Positions 7,112-15,175 are shown, numbered from the stretch's first letter. The stretch: 64,000 bases of DNA from Tepidibacillus fermentans (GCF_004342885.1 NZ_SMAB01000002.1:1-64000), one strand, 5' to 3'. The notes: generated by a model from the sequence alone, not told the origin. Made by a program: numbers and translations.

Positions 7112-9490
7112 TCAATCCCTTTCAACCTTTCTTATTATGTCTGATAAAAATAAAATCATTTCGTTACCTATCTCTTTATAAAATTCTTTATTTACTTCAA
7201 TTTGAAAAACTGATTTCAAAATATTTTCAATTGTTATTTGACTTGGATCATTTTGCTTCAAATAATTAGTTAGATTTAATTCAAATGCAGGAGCTTTATA
7301 TAATAATTTTGCAAACTTAAAACCTATAAGTTTTGCATGTGGATATAAATAAATGTCGCGTTTTCCAAATAAAACATCTTTACTCAGTGTGATATTTAGT
7401 TGGCTATATTCATCATTTTTAACTACTCTTTCACCAAAAAGTTCTTTAATTAAATTATTTCGTACTTCTAATACATTCTCAATATTAATATCTTCCAATT
7501 TCAAAATTTCTTCTTCATAAAGATCTAAAGAAAAAACACCGACCATTGTACCTTGAAGATTATAAATCATCATATTCAAAAACGATTTATTTAAATTAGA
7601 TTGTTCCATCAAAATAAACATAAGTTTAAATTCAGTAAGTATTGCTAATGATTCAGATACTATAGAATTTATATACTTTGCATTATTACCTCTATTTAAA
7701 AAAGAATTATAATATGCATGCCCAATTTCATGAGTTAGATCCATTATATCCTTACCACTTCCTTCGTATGTTACAATTATTTCAGATAATCCATACCTCG
7801 GGTTCCAAATACATAAAGGATTAACACGATTTTCTGTTATAGTAATCATATTGTGAGTAGTTACATAATTAATAAACCCTCTAAAATCTGAAATGAAATT
7901 AAACCTGTCAATTTCAGAAATTAGCATTAAAGCTTCATTAACATCTAAAAATTTATCTGAATAAGGTTTATATTTTTCATAATCAACTTCATTATCATCT
8001 TTATAAAGTAAATTGTTCATTTCTTGAGCTATACCAGTTAATACTATTTTAATGTCTCTTTTTTCATCCCATTCTTTGATTAATTCATCAAAATACATTT
8101 CTTTTTTCTTTTTCAAAGCGTTTATTGATAAATCAATTAATTCTGACTGATTTTCTTGATATTTTTTGATGCAATCATTATCAATATCTTTTGCTTCTAA
8201 CATTTTTATGGAAAATTCATTCATGGAATACCTAGTATCCTTACAATCTATGTATTTCTCAGACAATATTTTCTCATACTCATTAAGATCTTTATCCTCT
8301 TCGTCAATTAAATCTAATTCGAATTTAGTATTTAGCCGTATAATTTCATCATATATATTAGAATCACTATTAATATAGAACTTTTTGTACAATAGAAGTG
8401 CATTAGAAAAAAGTATTTGATTATAAAAATAATTTCTTTCATCATCATTTTTTAGCATGTTCAAAGTCTTTTCAGACTCATCAAAATCAGTTTGAAGTTC
8501 TTTAATTTTAAACGAATTATCATTTTCCATTGAAGGAGTTAAATAGTTATAACTTAACTCTTTCAAATCAAAATCTAATAATGAAAATAGCTTTTGTAAC
8601 CACAATCTAGAAAGTAATATTGCAGATAAATCACCAAGCAATCCTAGTCCTGAATTTTCATTAATCCATTTGTGGATATTATTTTCAGCTTCACGGTTTT
8701 CATCTAAAAAATCTTGATTCACTTCAAGAGCTCTTACCATACCAAATATATAACCTGAAATAAAAACAGGAATTTTTCTTCTGTTAAAATAATCAAAAAT
8801 AGTTTGTAAAACACTCGTATCATGACTATCAAAACATATAAAAACAGCATCAATAGAATTTACATCATCAATATTATCAAACTGTTTTTCACTTTCAAAA
8901 TATTCATTGTATAAATTTAATTTTATATTTTTCTTTACCTCATTAATCTTTCTTTCTATAACGTTTATTTTACTTTTACCTATATCTTCAACAGTGTAAA
9001 AATGTTGATGTACTATATTTTTCTCTTCAACAATGTCGCCTTCAATCAAATCAAATTTTACTATTCCTAATTGTAACAATACCCTTACTAAGGAGGTTCC
9101 AACAGTACCTAGACCAATAATTAAAACTCTCTTACTAGACATTTCTTGGATAATTTCATCTTTATCACTATTATTTAGAAAATTATTTAGAAAATTTGCA
9201 GTTCTCAAATTTGAAAAATCTTCTAATTTGTCATCTATATATACCAATCCGTTATCTAATAAAAATTTATTTGTCTCTTCTAATTCAAAATTATTAACAT
9301 GATATTTATTTATCCAAGTCTTAACATCCTCTTCATAATATTGTTTACTAATCAACTCTAAATATTCCCACCATTTATCAAAGTCATCTACTTCAATAAT
9401 CATATCCTTATTTAAGCTACCATACATATGAAAAGTAATCTCGTTATTTTTTTTATTTCCTCTAAAATTAAGATGGTTTTTTAAGCGCAT
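7112..9490 (-). CDS. E1/MccB-like adenylyltransferase fused to an M3-type metallopeptidase
   Basis: A 792-residue, two-enzyme fusion. Residues ~25-95 form a small N-terminal domain like the peptide clamp/RRE of MccB-type enzymes. Residues ~118-300 are a ThiF/E1 adenylation domain: nucleotide loop GLGTVG (126-131), acidic GD (151-152), N158 and Q162 in the N-x-x-x-Q motif, and Lys172/174. Cys-pair zinc sites common in ThiF and MccB are absent. A helical middle (~330-540) leads to a gluzincin M3/PepF-like peptidase: HEIGH (587-591), third ligand Glu613 in SESLA, and a C-terminal YPHAKLIGF motif near the family's substrate-binding Tyr/His region. It starts at ATG after gagaggag. Upstream lie a hairpin and an 18-codon gene; downstream is the exporter. 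It probably activates a peptide carboxylate and cleaves a peptide; the product is unknown. Confidence 0.85.
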   Translation of the reverse strand: MRLKNHLNFRGNKKNNEITFHMYGSLNKDMIIEVDDFDKWWEYLELISKQYYEEDVKTWINKYHVNNFELEETNKFLLDNGLVYIDDKLEDFSNLRTANFLNNFLNNSDKDEIIQEMSSKRVLIIGLGTVGTSLVRVLLQLGIVKFDLIEGDIVEEKNIVHQHFYTVEDIGKSKINVIERKINEVKKNIKLNLYNEYFESEKQFDNIDDVNSIDAVFICFDSHDTSVLQTIFDYFNRRKIPVFISGYIFGMVRALEVNQDFLDENREAENNIHKWINENSGLGLLGDLSAILLSRLWLQKLFSLLDFDLKELSYNYLTPSMENDNSFKIKELQTDFDESEKTLNMLKNDDERNYFYNQILFSNALLLYKKFYINSDSNIYDEIIRLNTKFELDLIDEEDKDLNEYEKILSEKYIDCKDTRYSMNEFSIKMLEAKDIDNDCIKKYQENQSELIDLSINALKKKKEMYFDELIKEWDEKRDIKIVLTGIAQEMNNLLYKDDNEVDYEKYKPYSDKFLDVNEALMLISEIDRFNFISDFRGFINYVTTHNMITITENRVNPLCIWNPRYGLSEIIVTYEGSGKDIMDLTHEIGHAYYNSFLNRGNNAKYINSIVSESLAILTEFKLMFILMEQSNLNKSFLNMMIYNLQGTMVGVFSLDLYEEEILKLEDINIENVLEVRNNLIKELFGERVVKNDEYSQLNITLSKDVLFGKRDIYLYPHAKLIGFKFAKLLYKAPAFELNLTNYLKQNDPSQITIENILKSVFQIEVNKEFYKEIGNEMILFLSDIIRKVERD

Positions 9491-9589
9491 TTTTTCACTC
9501 CTCTCATCATAACAAATATATTTTTGATTATTTACGTCTACTTACAGTTAGTTGAATTTGATTTCTTCCTATAAGTTAATTTGATCTCT

Positions 9590-9645
9590 TGATTATTTCA
9601 CCCAAATCTATATTATATAAGAATCATTGCTTTAATTTATATTGT
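9590..9645 (-). promoter_or_regulatory. Possible second promoter for the fusion-enzyme gene
   Basis: Downstream of the hairpin on the minus strand there is a tatataat -10-like box near 9611-9618, preceded by AT-rich sequence without a clear -35. It could supply enzyme transcript independently of the peptide gene. The evidence is weak in such AT-rich DNA. Confidence 0.3.
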
Positions 9646-9651
9646 TTAGGT

Positions 9652-9699
9652 GATTTAGGGAGGATATATTTGGCTATATCTTCATTTCCTCCCTAAATC
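9652..9699 (-). other. 13-bp hairpin between peptide gene and enzyme gene
   Basis: gatttagggagga (9652-9664) and its exact inverse (9687-9699) flank a 22-base loop that can pair further (gatata/tatatc). The stem starts about 14 bases after the stop of the 18-codon gene. No T-run follows on either strand, so it may protect the short transcript or partly stop transcription. The mccA-mccB spacer of microcin C contains a hairpin in the same place. Confidence 0.75.
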
Positions 9700-9712
9700 T
9701 TAGGAGCGTGTA

Positions 9713-9769
9713 TTAACAAAAAGCTACGCAAATGTGATCAGACTTTGATACAACTCTTTTCAATTTCAT
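9713..9769 (-). CDS. Putative 18-residue precursor peptide of the E1-peptidase system
   Basis: The gene encodes MKLKRVVSKSDHICVAFC. It has a very strong ribosome site (aggggggtgat, 5-6 bases before ATG 9769), stops at TAA 9713-9715, and is followed at once by the hairpin and then the adenylating enzyme. The N-terminal part is basic (four Lys/Arg in nine residues, leader-like). The tail holds two Cys (14 and 18), the last being the C-terminal residue. Short length prevents any homology argument, so identification rests on the ribosome site, position and layout. An E1-like enzyme could activate the terminal carboxylate; lactone, thiolactone, lactam or nucleotidyl products are all conceivable. 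Confidence 0.6.
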   Translation of the reverse strand: MKLKRVVSKSDHICVAFC

Positions 9770-9939
9770 TATAATCACCCCCTATTACATTATTGAAAGA
9801 TGTTTTGTATAAAATGCTAATTCTAAATTAAATTTTAATAGATAGTATATTTACCATCAATTCGGAAACATGGTATAATATTCCTTAATTAAAATAACTT
9901 TTTTAAGTTAAGTTTCCCAACTTCAAGGGGGTGGTATTT
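9770..9939. promoter_or_regulatory. Divergent control region of peptide locus and RRNPP regulator
   Basis: On the plus strand, ttaccatcaa..tataat gives a promoter with -35 near 9850-9855, 17-18 base spacing and -10 at 9872-9877. An inverted repeat ccat..atgg lies over the spacer. Downstream, aagtt-tccc-aactt (9910-9923), with an extra aagtt at 9905-9909, is a candidate operator. On the minus strand only AT-rich -10-like strings (ttttatac) are seen before the 18-codon gene. Control of both directions by the neighbouring regulator is inferred. Confidence 0.45.
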
Positions 9940-11190
9940 TTGAAGACAGGTGATAAAATAAGATACCATAGAATACAGAAAGGAATTACTCAAGAACAAT
10001 TAGCTGACGGAATTATTTCTAAATCTTATTTAAGCAAGATCGAAAATAACACGGCTAAACCACATCGAGATGTCGTCAATCTTCTGTTTAAAAGACTAGA
10101 GATTCCCTCATTGGAAGAAGATACACAGAGGATTAAAGAAATAAATAGAAAACTGGATGAGTGGTATGAAGTAGTAAAAAGTAGAGATAAAGATAATGCT
10201 ATCAAAATGGAAAAGTCTATTAGTAATGACATAAGTAGAATTGAAGATACAACTGTATTCATCCGATTTCGATTATTTTCATTAAGACACCATCTATTAT
10301 TATATAATTTCGATGAAAGCAAGAAGATCATTCAAGAATTCAAAGCATTAGAGAAAAATCTTCCCGATAAACAAAAGTACTATTTCTATTACTTTTATGG
10401 ACTTTATCAATATTTACATAACAATTTTTCAGAATCATTAGATTATTACTCAAAAGCAGAAAAAATCGGCTATCAAATTCATATTGATGAACCCGAATTG
10501 ACTTACTTAATATCCCTCGTTCACACTAGGCTAAATCATGTTACCTTAGCCATACATTATGCAAATACTGCTTTAGATCTATCCAATCAAAATATGGATT
10601 ACCTACGCAGTGTCGAAACCCAATCTATTTTAGCCATTAATTACTTGCGTATTAAAGAGTATGATAAAGCAAAACATCATTTGGAAAAATCTTTAAAAAT
10701 CACTGAAAAACACAATGACCCATATCTGATAAGCAATATATACCACAATCTGGGGTATATGTACTCTAAGGTAGATCAACACGATTTAGCTATTGATTAT
10801 TATCACAAGAGTTTAAATCTAAAAAAAGGATGTCATGAACGGATAACCAATACAATTTATTACTTGGCTGAAAGTTATTATGCCGTCAAGAATATTGAAG
10901 ATGCAACAAGATGGATTAAAAAGGGACTTAAAATTACTGAAAAATATAACATTATCACTAATCAAATAAAATTATATCTTCTACAATTAGAATATAACAT
11001 TGATCAAGAGCAATCGCGTAAATATATCGAAGAAATAGCGATCCGTTACCTTCAAGAAAAACAAAATTGGAAAGAATTAAGTGAAGCTGCAGAAAAATTA
11101 TCTAATTATTATGCCAATCAACAATCCTATAAAAAGAGTCAAGATTATTGCTGTTTGGCTAATGATGCCAGAAAAAATATTCAAATGTGA
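9940..11190 (+). CDS. RRNPP-type quorum-sensing regulator (HTH plus TPR)
   Basis: A protein of about 416 residues. TTG 9940 is preferred over GTG 9931 because the aagggggtgg ribosome site overlaps the GTG. An N-terminal XRE helix-turn-helix (~5-58, with ITQEQLADGIISKSYLSKIE) is followed by TPR-like helical repeats to the end, recognisable as YHNLGYMYSKVDQHDLAIDYY near the middle. This is the build of PlcR, NprR and related regulators that bind small secreted signal peptides with their TPR domain. A secreted peptide gene lies 10 bases downstream. The divergent peptide-modification genes are the likely targets; this is inferred from position. Confidence 0.9.
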   Translation: MKTGDKIRYHRIQKGITQEQLADGIISKSYLSKIENNTAKPHRDVVNLLFKRLEIPSLEEDTQRIKEINRKLDEWYEVVKSRDKDNAIKMEKSISNDISRIEDTTVFIRFRLFSLRHHLLLYNFDESKKIIQEFKALEKNLPDKQKYYFYYFYGLYQYLHNNFSESLDYYSKAEKIGYQIHIDEPELTYLISLVHTRLNHVTLAIHYANTALDLSNQNMDYLRSVETQSILAINYLRIKEYDKAKHHLEKSLKITEKHNDPYLISNIYHNLGYMYSKVDQHDLAIDYYHKSLNLKKGCHERITNTIYYLAESYYAVKNIEDATRWIKKGLKITEKYNIITNQIKLYLLQLEYNIDQEQSRKYIEEIAIRYLQEKQNWKELSEAAEKLSNYYANQQSYKKSQDYCCLANDARKNIQM

Positions 11191-11200
11191 GGTGATAATA

Positions 11201-11317
11201 ATGAAGAAGCTGGTATTTTCTTTAATATTCAGCATCCTAGCTATAACTTCTCTGGTACAAGTCACTATTTTTGCTGAAGAGCCCCCTAAAGCTACAAGTG
11301 TTCAAATAGACAAATAA
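11201..11317 (+). CDS. Secreted signal-peptide precursor (Phr/NprX-like)
   Basis: A 38-residue peptide with a gaggtgataat ribosome site, starting 10 bases after the regulator stop. A Lys-Lys N terminus and hydrophobic core (residues 4-24) form a Sec signal, cut likely after IFA. The short tail EEPPKATSVQIDK would be the source of the mature signal. In this family a small C-terminal peptide is released outside, re-imported by an oligopeptide permease, and bound by the cognate TPR regulator. The exact mature form cannot be read from sequence. Confidence 0.75.
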   Translation: MKKLVFSLIFSILAITSLVQVTIFAEEPPKATSVQIDK

Positions 11318-11330
11318 TTACATACTAGAA

Positions 11331-12614
11331 GGGGGTGTCGCAAAACTACCTTAGGTAGTTAGCGGCGCTCTCTTTTTATGTTGAAAATAAAAAATCAGCC
11401 CATCTTTGGAGAAACTCCCTCCGTGGCATGGCTGATTTTAGACATGGATAAATAAGCCTTCAACTCAAGGCTTTTTTCGATAATATATTATGCTATTTTT
11501 AGATCATGAAGCGACTTTCCAACACGGTCTTTCTGAATTTTTGCATGAAGTTTATTCACGTTATAACCAAAGCATAAGAGAATAAACTCATTTTTGACGC
11601 TGTTTTTGCCACGTGTTAAGAATCGATTAAAATCGTAGTCGTTTTTTAGGACGCCGAAAGCTCCTTCTACCTGAATGGAACGATTGACTCTTAACAACGT
11701 CCCTTCCTCGGATGTAATATTCTCATATAATACCTGACGTTTTTCAATAAACGTTTTAGATACTTGCATCTTTCTGTTCCCTTTTGCCTTTGTACATTTT
11801 GTACATTTCGTTTTGAATTGGCATCCACTACAATCTTCGCATTCATAAACGGTTAATTCGGATCGGTAACCTGTTGCTGATGTTCTATGGGTGATTCCAA
11901 TGGGCTTAAGCTGTTTTCTATTGTGACATGTATATTCATCTGTCTGTTCATTGTAAAACATATTTTCTCGTTTACTAATGTTATTTTTAAAACTTTTCTT
12001 TTTCCATTGTTCATAGGTTTGAGGCTTTATTTAATAAGTCTGCTCTTTTCCTTCCAGATAAAGATAATTTTCTTCGCTTTTATATCCAGAGTCTGCAATG
12101 ATGTTCTGATACCACATTTTTAGATGGGATTCCATTTCGTCTAAAAAAGGAATAAGGGTTGTGGTATCATTTCGATCTTGAAATATCCCAACTCCTGTTA
12201 CATACTCACTCTCTACCCAATCTGAACGTTGTAAGCAGGTTTTAATTGAGCATTGCGCATATGGTCGTCTTTCATATGCATGAATGTCGCATCTGTATCT
12301 GTCTTGGAGTAGCTGTTTCTTCCTTCAAATAATTGGTTGTGGGTATTGTATCTCTCCTGACGTTCATAGTAAGTCTGCAATTCTTCTGTCAACTTCTGCA
12401 GTTTGGTCTTCCGTTTTCCAATTCCATGAACGAACTCGATTTGTTCTTGCTTTCGTTTTTCTTCTAAGTTGGTAAGTATGACTCTTAGATCATCTAATAA
12501 GGTTTCCTTGGTTACTTTAAAGTTGGTCTCATAGGCCAGATTCATTTCCTCGATAAAGGATTGAATATTCACATACATCTTGGCTTCATTTTTATTAACA
12601 ACCTTTTTCCAAAC
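11331..12614 (-). mobile_element. Truncated IS1182-family element
   Basis: One end is seen at 11331 (gggggtgtcgcaaaac, typical of IS1182-type ends), followed by a hairpin (aaaatcagcc / ggctgatttt, 11389-11440). The other end is lost: at about 12605-12615 the element is joined abruptly to the second ISLre2 3' copy, removing the N-terminal part of its transposase. Confidence 0.7.
11488..12614 (-). pseudogene. IS1182-type transposase, 5'-truncated with frameshift and stop
   Basis: Reading minus, the piece at 12600-12213 ([26 protein letters not shown]) loses frame at about 12213 by one missing G. It continues as [20 protein letters not shown], meets an in-frame TAA near 12031, then runs to 11488 (CxxC-rich stretch, RSIQVEGAFGVLKNDYDFNRF, the family's C-terminal motif). 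It cannot make an active transposase. Confidence 0.75.
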
Positions 12615-13131
12615 ACACTCGATGAACAGAAACAAGTAGAAAAAGTAAAAAACCCACCAAAGGATGCAAGAAGTTTAGGGGCAATGGAATCCAACCAACG
12701 TCATGTATCCTACCGGATGAAAAAGCGAGGAATGCATTGGAGTTTAGAAGGTGCAGAAGCGATGATAAAAGTGAAACAAGGAATCTTAAATAAAACATTA
12801 AGAAGTACTTATCTCGCACATCAACGAAGAAGTGAAAGAAAACAACGTGACGTGAAGAAAACCGTAAGATTAGCACAAATTCTACGAGAGAGCACTCATC
12901 CATCGATTGGAGTAAAGCAAGGCTCAATCAGCCTGTATACTGCTCACTAAACGGCAATAGGAAATCTTATGAAAAGTATTCGAAATACCTGGGTTAATTA
13001 GTTAGGTTCCTTAGACCTAACTAATTAACCCAGACCACCAAGCGATAGCGTGGTAGCTATGGAAAGTGTACAATAATAGAATGCTGTAACTGCTAGTGTT
13101 AAAGGTTGATCGAGAAAAACTTGACACAAAC
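12615..13131 (+). repeat. 517-bp direct repeat, right copy (ISLre2 3' end)
   Basis: Same sequence and orientation as 5210-5726, beginning inside the transposase at acactcgatg and running to the IS right end ctt-gacacaaac. It has no matching left end; its left border is the truncated IS1182 element. The near or full identity implies a recent duplication or recombination event. Confidence 0.9.
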
Positions 13132-13176
13132 ATCTTGTAATACATCTTTGAATTTCGCAAAAAAGTGTTGTATCAT
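13132..13176 (-). pseudogene. First 15 codons of an unknown gene cut by the IS end
   Basis: On the minus strand ATG 13176 follows aaaggatatg and reads MIQHFFAKFKDVLQD until it meets the IS right end at 13131. The rest of the gene was not found elsewhere in the window. It may also be the start of another transposase. Confidence 0.35.
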
Positions 13177-13388
13177 TGCATCATATCCTTTGTTTTGTTT
13201 TTTGTTTGCTCTTTCTTACATTAAAATATAAACAAAGGATATTTTTGTTTTTTTTACATAAATTGACTAGTTAATTATTTGAACGTCCCTTATGAAGATA
13301 ATTAATTTTTTAGTATTAACTTCCATGTATAAGAAGTTTTTATACAGTTATGGATATGCGAATCTTAAGAAAAGAGCATTAAACGGTT

Positions 13389-13825
13389 ATGGGAAAAAAA
13401 GATAAAAATTGTTCTTTTTATCTTAGTTTTTTCTCTTGTGCTAGCAATCCTTTTGTATAAACCTGCTATAGCCCAATGGAATAAGTTTTTATTCGATCGT
13501 AACAAAGAAGTTGTTACTGAAACGAAAAGTATATCCTCTGAAGAATTTTACACAACAGTATATGGACAAATGAAATTAGCACAGAGGTTCGAATCTACGA
13601 CAAAATATTCATTAGTAGCAAAAGAGGTTAGAGAAGGTTATGAGGAAGCATCTGAAACTTTAGATTTCTTACGAGATCAAAAATATTAAGATTGAGATAC
13701 CGATAACAACCTATCAGATAAATAAAGAAACCATAGAATTTCTCACTGGCGGAGGGAATATTTTAGAGGTGTATATAGAAGGAAAATGGGAACCTTTTAA
13801 CAAATTGTATCCAAAAGACGAATAG
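13389..13825 (+). pseudogene. Frameshifted small membrane-anchored protein gene
   Basis: ATG 13389 is followed by a run of seven A, after which the coding frame is shifted. The main frame reads a hydrophobic anchor (KIVLFILVFSLVLAILLYKP) and a charged soluble part to 13689. A second shift near 13690 continues as IEIPITTYQINKETIEFLTGG to the TAG at 13825. The family is not recognised. Two frameshifts suggest decay. Confidence 0.45.
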
Positions 13826-13836
13826 GGAAATTTCAG

Positions 13837-13878
13837 AAAAAAGGAGCAATCTGTAAGGCTATAGATTACTCCTTTTTT
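13837..13878 (+). terminator. Intrinsic terminator
   Basis: aaaaggagcaatc pairs with gattactcctttttt across a ~12-base loop, with T-runs at the right. It stops transcription from the left; the complementary run of A may also serve selD from the right. Confidence 0.7.
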
Positions 13879-13963
13879 GATACTAACTACAATACAATCA
13901 CCCACTACCTTTTACGTGAAGCTTTGTTACCATATGAACGCGGGTGCTTCCTGATGATGATAT

Positions 13964-15043
13964 TTATACCACATGAATTTTTCCAGGGTGTTTATCCGTA
14001 ACTTCTCCGATTATCTGTGCATCTTTCACACCAAGGCCGTGCATTTTTTGAAGCAAGTCTTCTGCAGCCTTTCCTTCTACAGCAACAAGTAATCCGCCGG
14101 AAGTAACGGCATCTGCAAGTAATAGTTGATCATATTCGTCTAAGTGATCCTCAAATATAACATGTTGGGAAACCCATTTCAGGTTATCCCTGCTACCTGC
14201 TGGAACGTGTTTATTGATTGCCAGCTCTTTGGTACCATCAAGAATTTCAACTTTTGCTGAATCGATCACAAGCCCCACGTTTGTGTTCTGTACCATTTCA
14301 AGAGAATGACCTAATAAACCAAATCCTGTCACATCTGTTACAGCAGAAATAGGATAGCCTTTCATTGCTTCAGCAGCATATTTGTTTAAAAAGGCCATCA
14401 CTTCAGTCACTCGCTCGATCCGTTTTTGATCAAGGACGCCATCTTTTATTGCCTTTGTTTGGATACCGACACCAATTGGTTTAGTTAGGATTAATTTGTT
14501 CCCAGGTTTTGCTCCATGATTTGTCCATATCTCATTTGGGTGAGCTGTACCTGTTACCGATAAACCAATGAGTGGTTCAACGTTGTCTGTAGAATGACCG
14601 CCGATTAAAACAGCACCAGCTTCTTTAATTTTATCTGCACTTCCTTTGAGAATTTCTGCTAACATTTCCGGTCCTAGCTTGCGAATAGGATAACCAACGA
14701 TGTTCATCACTGTCAATGGTGTCCCACCCATTGCATAGACATCACTTAATGCGTTAGCAGCGGCAATTTGCCCGTACATATATGGATCATCAACAATTGG
14801 TGTGAAGAAATCCACCGTTTGGATTAAAGCTAAATCATCGGAAAGTTTGTAAACACCAGCATCATCAGGGGTTTCTAAGCCAATTAATACATTTTCATTG
14901 AATTCTTGCTTTGGTAAATAACGCAAAACTTGCGCCAGGTCCTCAGGACCAATTTTGCAACCTCACCCAGATTTAGTTGTGGTTTGGGTTAATCTTGGTT
15001 TGCTGTTTTCATTTTTGTTTTGAGTTAAATCCAAAATTTCCAC
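13964..15043 (-). CDS. selD: Selenophosphate synthetase containing selenocysteine (in-frame UGA)
   Basis: A 359-residue enzyme making selenophosphate from selenide and ATP. The frame usually called starts at 14926 and is too short. Reading upstream in the same frame gives GTG 15043 with an aaaggagggg site 6 bases before it, and an in-frame TGA at 14963-14965 (residue 27) in SG-U-GCKIGPEDLAQVL. This is the catalytic Cys/Sec position of SelD, with the essential Lys at 30. A SECIS-like hairpin follows the TGA. Later glycine-rich AIRS motifs (MGGTPLTVMNI, LIGGHSTDN) are intact. An annotation that starts at 14926 loses the active site. It is divergent from thiI. Confidence 0.95.
14929..14965 (-). 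other. Bacterial SECIS element of selD
   Basis: Right after the UGA, ggtcc (14950-14946) pairs with ggacc (14942-14938) across a 3-base loop, and ttgc/gcaa forms a lower stem (about 14960-14957 with 14933-14930). Bacterial SECIS hairpins lie in the coding region directly 3' of the UGA, as here. Binding by SelB is inferred. Confidence 0.65.
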
Positions 15044-15157
15044 ATGAAACCCCTCCTTTTGCAAAAACTATATAACATTATAATGTATTTTTTGGAAAAA
15101 ATCTATTTAGTGCAAACTTTTCTGGATTAACCTTGTTCAAACTTTGAGGCTATAAGT

Positions 15158-15175
15158 ATTTCTTCTTGAAGAAAT
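15158..15175. promoter_or_regulatory. Palindrome in the thiI-selD intergenic region
   Basis: atttcttc-tt-gaagaaat is an 8+8 palindrome about 55 bases before the thiI start. Its position suits an operator. No known regulator motif was recognised. Confidence 0.3.

Noticed and set aside
9033-9302. Open frame of 89 residues on the plus strand inside the fusion-enzyme gene
   Set aside because: Antisense to a long, motif-bearing gene; no ribosome site; composition typical of an antisense shadow.
12561-12950. 129-residue fused open frame at the IS1182/ISLre2 junction
   Set aside because: The first ~17 residues come from antisense IS1182 sequence, the rest from the truncated transposase; a junction artefact.
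13570-13600. ttcgaatct string resembling a tRNA T-arm
   Set aside because: No acceptor or anticodon stems around it; it is coding sequence. No tRNA, including tRNA(Sec), was found in the window.
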